From NCBI GenBank assembly GCA_003598065.1, contig QZKR01000152.1, positions 124,001-188,000 on the forward strand: DNA of 64,000 bases. Reading direction: 5' to 3'. The notes under the pieces were generated by a model. That model ran no database searches. It worked only from the letters and a program-made list of their open reading frames with translations, and was not told where the DNA came from. The position numbers and the translations under genes are program-made. Of this stretch, positions 57,091 through 64,000 are shown in pieces. Within the stretch, counting starts at the first letter, position 1, and each line of letters opens with the position of its first letter. Origin of the DNA: Myxococcales bacterium. Its GTDB lineage: Bacteria > Myxococcota_A > SURF-8.

Positions 57091-60000
57091 ATGAAGGCGC
57101 GACGATTCTGGCAGTATTGCAGTTTTGTCTCTATCGGTATTTTGGCGGTCCTTCTGGGCCTCGTCGCCTGCGACGGAACCAGCGCTAAACCTGTGCCGGG
57201 CGATGGCGAAGGCGATGAAATTGTCACGGATGGGGACAACGGCGGATGCTTATGGGACAGCGACTGCCTACAAGTCGATTATATTTGCGCCAACAACATC
57301 TGCATTCCCGGCGACGGCGGCCCCTGCTCTGTATCGAATAACCCCGAGGCTGAATGCAGGGAAGACGCGGGTTGCAGCAGTGGCCGATACTGCTCCGAGC
57401 AGACTTGCACTTGCAAGCTGATCGACGGCGACGGCGACGCCGACGGCGCCGACGGCGACGGCGGCGGCGACTGGCCCTGCGACAAACTGCCCTGCATTCA
57501 GATCGAACCGACGGTCCTCGGCTACGGCGCCGTGCAGTATCTGGAAGCGGCCCGCAACACGTTCAACATCCGCAATCGCGGCGGCGCTACGCTCGATATC
57601 CTCTCGATGGAATTCTCCGCGCTCAGTTCGCAGGACTTCAAATGGGCGGACAACCAGGCGCCCCAACTGCCCCTTCATCTCGAACCGGGCCAGGCCATGG
57701 AATTCGAGGTGGAACTGACGCCCACCGATCCGGGCGTCGATCAGGCCACGATCCAGATCATCTGCAACGACCTCTCCCGCGAAACCGGCAAATTCGATGT
57801 TCTTCTGCAGAGCGAGTACAAAGGCGGCACCTACATCGAAGTCTCGCCGATCGATTACAACTTCGGTCCGGTGGAGATGGGTCAGAGCATTCCGCTGCAG
57901 ATCACGATCCGCAACCTCAACCCCGACAACCCGGCCGAGCCCGATCCCATCCCGCCGGAACGCAACAAACTGTTGACGATCCAGGGCATCCAGCTCGATC
58001 CGGCGACGACCATTCATTACCGGTTGCAGGAAAACCTGCCGCCCCTGGTCTACATTCCGCCTTCGGACTCGTTCCAGTTCAGAGTTTTTTACGAACCGAA
58101 AGCCAACGGCGTGCATGATGCGAAAGTCCGCATTCTCCACGATGCGGACCGCAACCCCTACTCGCCCGACACGCCCGCCGAGGAGGTGGAGGTCGATCTG
58201 ACCGGCATGGGCGTCATCCCCTGCCTGAGCATCGAGCCGGACCCGGTGGACTTCGGCAAGGTGACGATCGGCTACCAGATCTCGGTGCCCGTGAAGCTGC
58301 GCAGCGTTTGCGGCGGCACGGTGCGGTTGTGCGGCTGCGAATGGCGCGCGCCGATCGAGCCGGCCTTCACCATCCAGGACCCGACCGACGCCTGTCACGC
58401 CGAGATTCCGCCCAACGGTTCGCGCACCCTCTGGATCGATTTTCTGCCCACGTCGCGGCGTTTTTACGGCGCCGTCCTGAAGCTGTGCTCCAACGACAGC
58501 GAAAAGCCGACGTGGCTGCTGGGCGTCGAGGGCGAAGGTTCCGAGGCCAGCCTGCACGTCGAGCCCAATCCGATTCTCTTCGACCGCGTGCTCGTGGGCG
58601 CCGACGAAACCCTGACGTTCAAGATCATCAATAGCGGTACGGGCGAAGTGGTGCTGCAAGGCGTGCAATTCGAATACGAAGGTCCGCAGCCGGGCGCGCT
58701 CTCGCCGTTTTTCCTGGATTCGGGCGATTCGGCTTTGCTGCCGCTCACCATCCCCGGGGCCACGCCGGGAGGCGATCCGGGCGAGATCGAAATGACCGTC
58801 CATTACATCCCCGTCGCCCAGACCCTGGGCTGGCTGGACGAAGCAACGATGGTTTTGAGCACCAACAATCCCTCTCAACCCACCTACGACGTCACGGTGC
58901 GGGGCATCCCCGTCTGGCCGATTTGCGAGTTCTCGGTGGTCAACTATCCCGATTTCAACGGCATCATCGACTTCGGCGAAGTCAACCTCAGCACGAGCGA
59001 AACCCAGAAGCTGCGCATCACCAACGAAGGCGAGTACGTTTGCAAAGTCTCCTCGGTGGCGCTGGGGCCGAACACCTCCTCGGAGTTCGACGCCTTCCCG
59101 CGCCTGCCGGTGGATATCGAGCCCGGCGACTACCACGACATTCACATCACCTATGCCCCGGTGTTCTACACCGGTCCCGACGCCGGCTCCGTTCTCATCG
59201 AGACCAACGATCTGCGTCCGAGCAACCAGCACTTCGAGGCCCAGCTTGTCGGCGTCGGCGTCAACCCGACGATCTGCATCACTCCGGACACCTCGATGTC
59301 CAATCCCTACAATTTCGGCGAAATCCTCCTGGGTTGCTGCAGCGATGCGGTGGAGTTCACGCTCCGCAACTGCGACGTGGGCACCTTGGAAATGGATTGC
59401 CCGCCGGAAGTCATCGGCATCCAGGGCAGCTGGATCGTTTCGCCCTGGAGCGTTCCGCCTCTGGGCCCGTGCAAGCTGCGCAAATATTCGCCGCAGACGC
59501 CGGACGAGATCAAATTCACGGTGCAGTTCTGCCCGCAGGTCTACACCCAGACCCAGAACCTCGAAATCCGCATCAAATCCAACGACATCAACCATGCCGT
59601 CGAAGTGGTTCACGCCAAGGGCAAGGGCGCTCCCTGCGACGAGCACTGGTACAACATCGACACCAGCGTCTGCGATTGCGAGTACTACTGCGCCCCGAAT
59701 CCGGCGCGGCCGAACGTCCCGTTCGAGATCTGCGACGGCTACGACAACAACTGCGACGGCAACACGGACGAAGGCTTCGACCTCGGACAGCCCTGCGACG
59801 GCGTGGGCGAATGCGGCATCGGCATCGTACAATGCAATCCGGCCGACCCGCAGCAGTATTCGACCATCTGCTCCACCGAACCCGGCGGCCAGGAATACCA
59901 GGCGGTCTCCGACCTTTGCGACAGCAAAGACAACGACTGCGACGGCAGGACCGACGAAGACTACAAGATCGGCGATCCTTGCATCGGCGAAGGCGAATGC

Positions 60001-62139
60001 GGCGTCGGCGAATGGGCCTGCGCGCCGGGCGACATTTACTCCCGTTACTGCGACGCCAACGATTCGGGCGAACCGGAGATCTGCGACAACAGGGACAACG
60101 ACTGCGACGGCCAGACCGACAACGGCCAATTCAAGATCGCCAATCTTGGCGATCCGGCGCCGGTCTGCAACGACTGTCTGGGCGTCATCTGCCAGGGCCA
60201 GGGCGAATGCGACGTCGGTTACTACCAATGTCTCAACAAACTCGCCTACCCGGAAATCACCGACCCGAACAACTGGGTCCAGTGCAGCACCGACCCCGGC
60301 GGCGCTTCGACCGGGGGTTACGTTGAAATCTGCGACGACAAGGACAACGACTGCGACGGTCAGACCGACGAGGGCTACAACATCGCTCAGCCCTGCGACG
60401 GCCTGGGCGAATGCGGCGTGGGCGTGACCATCTGCGATCCCGACTTCTATCTCGGCACGATCTGCTCCACGGATCGCGGCGGCCCCGACTACGATCCGGC
60501 CGAGGATGTATGCGACGGCAAGGACAACGACTGCGACGGCCAGACCGACGAAGATTACGATCTGGGCGGCATCTGCGACGGCGTCGGCGAATGCGGCACG
60601 GGCGAGTGGGAGTGCAAACCCGGCGACGCCAACAACCGCATCTGCTCCACCGATCGCGGCGGCAGCGAATACTCCGGCCTGGTCGATGAAATTCTTTGCG
60701 ATGGCAAGGACGACGACTGCGACGGAGAAACCGACGAGAACTTCAATATCGGCGATCCGTGCATCGGCGCCGGCGCCTGCGGCCAGGGTTTCATCGAATG
60801 CGAAGGATTGTACACCACCGTTTGCAGCACCGACCTTGGCGGCTCCAATTACCTCCCGCAACCCGAAGTCTGCGACGGTTTCGACAACAACTGCGATCAC
60901 CAGACGGACGAGATCTTCAACGTCGGCATGCCCTGCGAAGGCAAGGGCGAATGCGGCCCGAGCTTCATCATCTGCTCCACGTCCACAAGCTCCTGCTGCG
61001 AGGGCGATCTCGGCTGCGGCCTGTGGCGCGGCGTTGACGAACTCTGCGACAGCAAGGACAACGACTGCGATGGGCTGACCGACGAGTACGTCGATGGTTC
61101 GGGTACGGTCCGCGAAATCGGAGCGTCTTGCGTTTACCCCGTCGGCATCTGCGGCTCGGAGGCCGGCGTGACCGAGTGCAATCCGCAGAATCCCGCGATG
61201 AGCGCGGTCCGCTGCTCCACGCAGCCCGGCGGTTCGCAGAGCCTCGCCACCGAGGAAATCTGCAACGGCCTGGACGACGACTGCAACGGCACGGTGGACG
61301 ATCCCTTCAATGTCATGAACGGCGACGAGTTCAACTGCGGCGCCTGCAATCGCGTCTGCACCGTCGAAACGAACGGCCAGCAGACCGGTACGCCGGAATG
61401 CCTGTCGGGTCAATGCCACATCCAAAGCTGCTTCCCCGGTTACGCCGACGTGGACGGCAGCATCGACACCGGCTGCGAATGCCCGGTGGACGATCACGAT
61501 CTGGCCAGCAGGGGCAACGCCTGCAACGACGCCCGCCAGATCGGCTCGGGCAGCATTATCGATTCGCAGGCGCTCGATCCGATCAACGTGGTCGGCAACA
61601 TCGCCTCCGCGGACGGCGGCGCCAACGACAGCGACTGGTTCTACTTCCAGGCCAAGGACGACACCGACCAGAGCCTGGGCGGCCGCGGGCTTCGGCACGA
61701 ACAGTTCAATACGCGGATCGCGCTGGTGCCCAGCGACGAATTCGCGTTCGAGGTGTTCCTGAGCACCGCTCCCAAGGATTGCAGCATCAGCAATTGCAAC
61801 ACCGTCGTTCCCGGCATGGCTTGCTGCCACGACAACAATCTGAACTCCTACTTCTGGGAGTTGGACGGCTATTACACCCGCACGCCCAACGAGGCGACGC
61901 ATCCGCCGGCATACAAGCATTGCGCGGGACAGAAGGAGTGCCGCGAGACGAACCCGACGTGGGACGAAATCAAAACGGATCCGGGCCTTCAGAGCTACAA
62001 CCTCTGCTATGATTTTTCGAAGTACGTCATGATCCGGGTGTTCCGTCGGCCGGATTCGCCGCAGAAGACCTGCCGTCCCTACACGCTGACGGTGTCGAAC
62101 GGCAAATACACTTCCGCCAGCCAGAACTGCGCCCTGTAA
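57091..62139 (+). CDS. Lipoprotein 3 of array: giant Cys-rich protein with six ASH-type and nine calcium-type repeats
   Basis: 1682 residues. Lipobox G-L-V-A-C-D (Cys 27), DGD linker, Cys-rich part (CLWDSDCLQVDYIC, CREDAGCSSGRYC), six ASH-type units, nine MopE-type units (CDGYDNNCDGNTDEGF, CDSKDNDCDGRTDE, CDNRDNDCDGQTDN, CDDKDNDCDGQTDE, CDGKDNDCDGQTDE, CDGKDDDCDGETDE, CDGFDNNCDHQTDE, CDSKDNDCDGLTDE, CNGLDDDCNGTVDD) and a C-terminal domain (residues about 1500-1682) like the secreted pre-peptidase type. The ATG at 57091 is preceded by AAGGAG and starts the signal peptide. Function: probably a long surface scaffold or metal-binding adhesin. Nucleotide blocks are near identical to gene 1. Confidence 0.87.
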   Translation: MKARRFWQYCSFVSIGILAVLLGLVACDGTSAKPVPGDGEGDEIVTDGDNGGCLWDSDCLQVDYICANNICIPGDGGPCSVSNNPEAECREDAGCSSGRYCSEQTCTCKLIDGDGDADGADGDGGGDWPCDKLPCIQIEPTVLGYGAVQYLEAARNTFNIRNRGGATLDILSMEFSALSSQDFKWADNQAPQLPLHLEPGQAMEFEVELTPTDPGVDQATIQIICNDLSRETGKFDVLLQSEYKGGTYIEVSPIDYNFGPVEMGQSIPLQITIRNLNPDNPAEPDPIPPERNKLLTIQGIQLDPATTIHYRLQENLPPLVYIPPSDSFQFRVFYEPKANGVHDAKVRILHDADRNPYSPDTPAEEVEVDLTGMGVIPCLSIEPDPVDFGKVTIGYQISVPVKLRSVCGGTVRLCGCEWRAPIEPAFTIQDPTDACHAEIPPNGSRTLWIDFLPTSRRFYGAVLKLCSNDSEKPTWLLGVEGEGSEASLHVEPNPILFDRVLVGADETLTFKIINSGTGEVVLQGVQFEYEGPQPGALSPFFLDSGDSALLPLTIPGATPGGDPGEIEMTVHYIPVAQTLGWLDEATMVLSTNNPSQPTYDVTVRGIPVWPICEFSVVNYPDFNGIIDFGEVNLSTSETQKLRITNEGEYVCKVSSVALGPNTSSEFDAFPRLPVDIEPGDYHDIHITYAPVFYTGPDAGSVLIETNDLRPSNQHFEAQLVGVGVNPTICITPDTSMSNPYNFGEILLGCCSDAVEFTLRNCDVGTLEMDCPPEVIGIQGSWIVSPWSVPPLGPCKLRKYSPQTPDEIKFTVQFCPQVYTQTQNLEIRIKSNDINHAVEVVHAKGKGAPCDEHWYNIDTSVCDCEYYCAPNPARPNVPFEICDGYDNNCDGNTDEGFDLGQPCDGVGECGIGIVQCNPADPQQYSTICSTEPGGQEYQAVSDLCDSKDNDCDGRTDEDYKIGDPCIGEGECGVGEWACAPGDIYSRYCDANDSGEPEICDNRDNDCDGQTDNGQFKIANLGDPAPVCNDCLGVICQGQGECDVGYYQCLNKLAYPEITDPNNWVQCSTDPGGASTGGYVEICDDKDNDCDGQTDEGYNIAQPCDGLGECGVGVTICDPDFYLGTICSTDRGGPDYDPAEDVCDGKDNDCDGQTDEDYDLGGICDGVGECGTGEWECKPGDANNRICSTDRGGSEYSGLVDEILCDGKDDDCDGETDENFNIGDPCIGAGACGQGFIECEGLYTTVCSTDLGGSNYLPQPEVCDGFDNNCDHQTDEIFNVGMPCEGKGECGPSFIICSTSTSSCCEGDLGCGLWRGVDELCDSKDNDCDGLTDEYVDGSGTVREIGASCVYPVGICGSEAGVTECNPQNPAMSAVRCSTQPGGSQSLATEEICNGLDDDCNGTVDDPFNVMNGDEFNCGACNRVCTVETNGQQTGTPECLSGQCHIQSCFPGYADVDGSIDTGCECPVDDHDLASRGNACNDARQIGSGSIIDSQALDPINVVGNIASADGGANDSDWFYFQAKDDTDQSLGGRGLRHEQFNTRIALVPSDEFAFEVFLSTAPKDCSISNCNTVVPGMACCHDNNLNSYFWELDGYYTRTPNEATHPPAYKHCAGQKECRETNPTWDEIKTDPGLQSYNLCYDFSKYVMIRVFRRPDSPQKTCRPYTLTVSNGKYTSASQNCAL

Positions 62140-62172
62140 TCGGCGGCCCGGACCCGGAAAAGTCATTGTCAA

Positions 62173-62203
62173 ACGGGTGGGAGGGAGTTACCCTCCCACC
62201 CGT
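62173..62203 (+). terminator. Perfect 13-bp hairpin before the HxsD-like gene
   Basis: ACGGGTGGGAGGG (62173-62185) and CCCTCCCACCCGT (62191-62203) flank AGTTA. There is no U-run after it, so it may be a terminator for the lipoprotein array, or an attenuator ahead of the next gene, whose ATG lies 15 bases further. Confidence 0.55.
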
Positions 62204-62217
62204 ATTATGAGGGGGCC

Positions 62218-62433
62218 ATGAAAACGCAATTCAACCGAGCGCTGTACAGCGAGCAAGGGGTGCAGGAAGCCGTCGCGGCTTTTGCGCACCTGGGGAAGAT
62301 CGCCGTGGAAACGACGGACGCCTATTTCGTCGTCGCTTTCGACGGTCTCGATCCGGACTCCTCCGAGAACGTGATCGACGAGTTCCGGAATTACGCGTTG
62401 CACGGCACGATCGCGGGGAGCAAGACATGGTAG
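62218..62433 (+). CDS. HxsD-like small protein of a His-Xaa-Ser-type system
   Basis: 71 residues (MKTQFNRALYSEQGVQEAVAAF, then KIAVETTDAYFVVAFDGLDPDSSENVIDEFRNYALHG). Small alpha/beta protein of about the size of HxsD, the small partner of the HxsB and HxsC radical SAM maturases. A GAGGGGG ribosome site precedes the ATG, and the stop overlaps the HxsB start by seven bases. It may be a maturase chaperone or a modified peptide. Assignment rests on neighbourhood and moderate resemblance, not on a clear motif. Confidence 0.6.
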   Translation: MKTQFNRALYSEQGVQEAVAAFAHLGKIAVETTDAYFVVAFDGLDPDSSENVIDEFRNYALHGTIAGSKTW

Positions 62434-63911
62434 CCGTCAAGCCCCAGGCCCTGAACAAAAACCTTACCTACATCCGTTTCCGCAAGCTGGACGACGGCGT
62501 GCTCGTCACCAACGACGTCGGCCGCTTTCTCTATCTTTCGGAAGAGCAGTTCAAAAACGTGGTGCAAGGCAAGGTGGGGCTGAACCCGGATCTCGTGGAT
62601 CGGCTTTTCCAGAACCATTTTCTCTACGGGCGCGGCTACGCCGAGAGCATGGCGGCGATCTTCCGCACCCGCCACGCGTTTCTGAACTCCGGACCCAACC
62701 TGCACATCGTCATTCTCACGCTGCGCTGCAACCATACCTGCCAGTACTGCCACGCCAGCCGCGAACCGATGACGCGGACCGAGTTCGACATGTCCGTGGA
62801 GCGGGCCAGGACGGTGGTGGATACGATTTTCCAGGCCACCTCCCCCACGATCAACGTCGAATTCCAGGGCGGCGAGCCGTTGGCCAACTGGGAGGCGCTC
62901 AAGGCCGTCGTCGAATACGCGGAAGAGAAAAACAAGGAAGCCCGGAAAGATCTCGCCTTCACCCTCGTTTCCAACCTGTCGCTGATGGACGAGGACAAGC
63001 TGGCTTTCCTGATCGCGCACAACGTCTACGTCTGCACCTCGCTGGACGGTCCGAAGGAACTGCACGAAAAAAATCGCATCTGCTCCCATGCCTCTTCCTT
63101 CGATGCGACGCAGCACTGGATCGGCCGTTTCCACGAGGAATACAAGGCGCGCGGCTACGATCTGGACGTTTTCCACGTCGATGCGCTGATGACGACGACG
63201 CGCTATTCCCTGCCGTTCTGGAAAGAGGTCATCGACACCTACGTGGCGCTCGGCCTGAAAACGATCCACCTGCGTCCGCTCAACCCCTTCGGTTTCGCCG
63301 CCAAAACGTGGGAGCGGATCGGCTATGCGAATCAGGAATTCATCGATTTCTACAAGCGGGCGTTCGATTACGTCGTCGAACTGAATCTCGGCGGCACGGA
63401 ACTGATCGAGCGGATGGCGGCGATCTACCTCACCCGCATCCTCACCGACCGCGATCCGAACTACATGGAACTGCGCTCGCCCTGCGGCGCGGGAATCGGC
63501 CAGGTGGCCTACAACTACGACGGCCGCACCTTCACCTGCGACGAGGGCCGGATGATGGCCCAGATGGGCGACACGATGTTCCAGATGGGCGAGGCGGGGC
63601 AGGACGACCTCACGACGATGCTGGAATCCGATCCGGTGCGGACGCTCGTCGTCGCTTCGACGCAGGACGGCCTGCCGCATTGCTCGACCTGCGCCTACAA
63701 GCCCTATTGCGGCGTCTGTCCGATCTACAACTACATGACGCAGGGCGACCTGATGGGCCAGATGCCGACGAACGGCCGCTGTCAGCTGGCTTTGGCGACG
63801 TGCGATCACCTCTTCCGTTACCTCAACAAAGACAACGAGGCGGTGCTGCGCATCTTCAACCGCTGGGTGGCGGTGAAGCAGCGGCAGATTTCGGCCTGCG
63901 AGCCCTACTGA
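62427..63911 (+). CDS. hxsB: Radical SAM maturase, HxsB type
   Basis: 494 residues. The radical SAM core has CNHTCQYC with Cys101, Cys105 and Cys108 that bind the catalytic [4Fe-4S] cluster and SAM, then FQGGEPLANWEALK and TSLDGPKELHEKNRI. The N-terminal 90 residues (FRKLDDGVLVTNDVGRFLYLSEEQF) fit the PqqD/RRE-like recognition part of HxsB. The C-terminus has the Cys pattern of a SPASM-type extra cluster (CGAGIGQ, CDEGRMM, HCSTCAYKPYCGVCPIYN, CQLALATCD). HxsB-type enzymes modify peptides in the His-Xaa-Ser system. Follows the small HxsD-like gene directly. Confidence 0.85.
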   Translation: MVAVKPQALNKNLTYIRFRKLDDGVLVTNDVGRFLYLSEEQFKNVVQGKVGLNPDLVDRLFQNHFLYGRGYAESMAAIFRTRHAFLNSGPNLHIVILTLRCNHTCQYCHASREPMTRTEFDMSVERARTVVDTIFQATSPTINVEFQGGEPLANWEALKAVVEYAEEKNKEARKDLAFTLVSNLSLMDEDKLAFLIAHNVYVCTSLDGPKELHEKNRICSHASSFDATQHWIGRFHEEYKARGYDLDVFHVDALMTTTRYSLPFWKEVIDTYVALGLKTIHLRPLNPFGFAAKTWERIGYANQEFIDFYKRAFDYVVELNLGGTELIERMAAIYLTRILTDRDPNYMELRSPCGAGIGQVAYNYDGRTFTCDEGRMMAQMGDTMFQMGEAGQDDLTTMLESDPVRTLVVASTQDGLPHCSTCAYKPYCGVCPIYNYMTQGDLMGQMPTNGRCQLALATCDHLFRYLNKDNEAVLRIFNRWVAVKQRQISACEPY

Positions 63912-63943
63912 TCCGATCGGCGCCGGATCGGCGCGAGGCGGCG

Positions 63944-64000
63944 ATGCCGGACCCGGCCTACACCACGCTCGCCCTTGTCCTCACCTATCGTTGCGCGTTG
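63944..64000 (+). CDS. Start of a radical SAM protein, HxsC-like, cut off by window end
   Basis: Only 19 codons are seen, reading MPDPAYTTLALVLTYRCAL, which is the typical start of a radical SAM core before CxxxCxxC. It follows the HxsB-type gene by 32 bases, as HxsC does in hxs clusters. A GAGGCGG stretch lies upstream. The rest is outside the window. Confidence 0.6.
   Translation, partial: MPDPAYTTLALVLTYRCAL

Noticed and set aside
60000-61320. Regular spaced repeats resembling a CRISPR array
   Set aside because: They are in-frame codons of the Cys/Asp-rich calcium-type units, with variable spacing and no cas genes.
57091-62139. Lipoprotein 3 as the HxsA substrate
   Set aside because: No His-Xaa-Ser repeats are seen in it; the link to the radical SAM genes is only neighbourhood.
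57268-62172. Very long open frames on the opposite strand, here 1634 codons on the minus strand
   Set aside because: They arise from GC-rich codon use of the plus-strand lipoprotein gene; the plus-strand frame has signal peptide, repeats and ribosome site, and the minus frame has none.

Overview
The window is about 64 kb of GC-rich bacterial chromosome. It contains many lipoproteins with Asp-Gly-Asp ('DGD') linkers, a LolA-like outer-membrane sorting protein, two large histidine kinases, a giant 2-hydroxyacyl-CoA dehydratase activase, and MopE-like Cys/Asp-rich calcium-binding repeats. This suits an uncultivated Gram-negative, deltaproteobacterium- or Myxococcota-like organism with some anaerobic, fermentative metabolism. 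That placement is inferred from gene content only; no rRNA is present.

Layout. (1) 1-4931, + strand: the end of a lipoprotein gene, a CheY-like regulator, a GAF/PAS histidine kinase and a nucleoside kinase with a ThrRS-like N-terminus. (2) 4925-17781, - strand: a polytopic membrane protein, an NHL propeller, a LolA-like protein, the activase, its TetR-family regulator (a 14-bp palindromic operator sits just after the activase promoter) and two DGD lipoproteins, one of which looks like an exported PEP-synthase relative. (3) 18528-38814, + strand: a contractile phage-tail cluster with terminator-like protein, sheath, tube, a tail-assembly chaperone with a programmed -1 frameshift, a short chimeric tape-measure candidate, a LysM baseplate protein, hub, spike, two duplicated beta-helix tail proteins, gp25, gpJ and two further tail proteins. 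Capsid, terminase, integrase, lysis and AAA ATPase genes are absent, so it looks like a domesticated tail particle (tailocin) rather than a phage or a classical eCIS. Clusters of short hairpin repeats with compensatory stem changes precede each of the last two tail genes. (4) 38800-43102: a DGD lipoprotein, tRNA-Leu(CAA) with a clear promoter and terminator, and a hybrid histidine kinase. (5) 43117-47833, - strand: the conserved prkA (yeaG), yeaH/yhbH, spoVR (ycgB) operon. (6) 48038-62139, + strand: a cell-wall amidase with DGD linker and a MYXO-CTERM-like tail, then three tandem paralogous lipoproteins of ASH-type repeats with 3, 0 and 9 calcium-binding-type repeats. (7) 62218-64000, + strand: an HxsD-like small protein, an HxsB-type radical SAM maturase and the first codons of an HxsC-like radical SAM protein.

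The main candidates for novelty are the tail particle (U UUU UUA frameshift with an internal Shine-Dalgarno, chimeric tape measure, fibre-type duplication between spike and gp25), the covarying hairpin repeats, the exported PEP-synthase-like lipoprotein, and the Hxs-type radical SAM genes beside the expanding MopE-like lipoprotein array. Coordinates were read by eye from the sequence; no database search was run.
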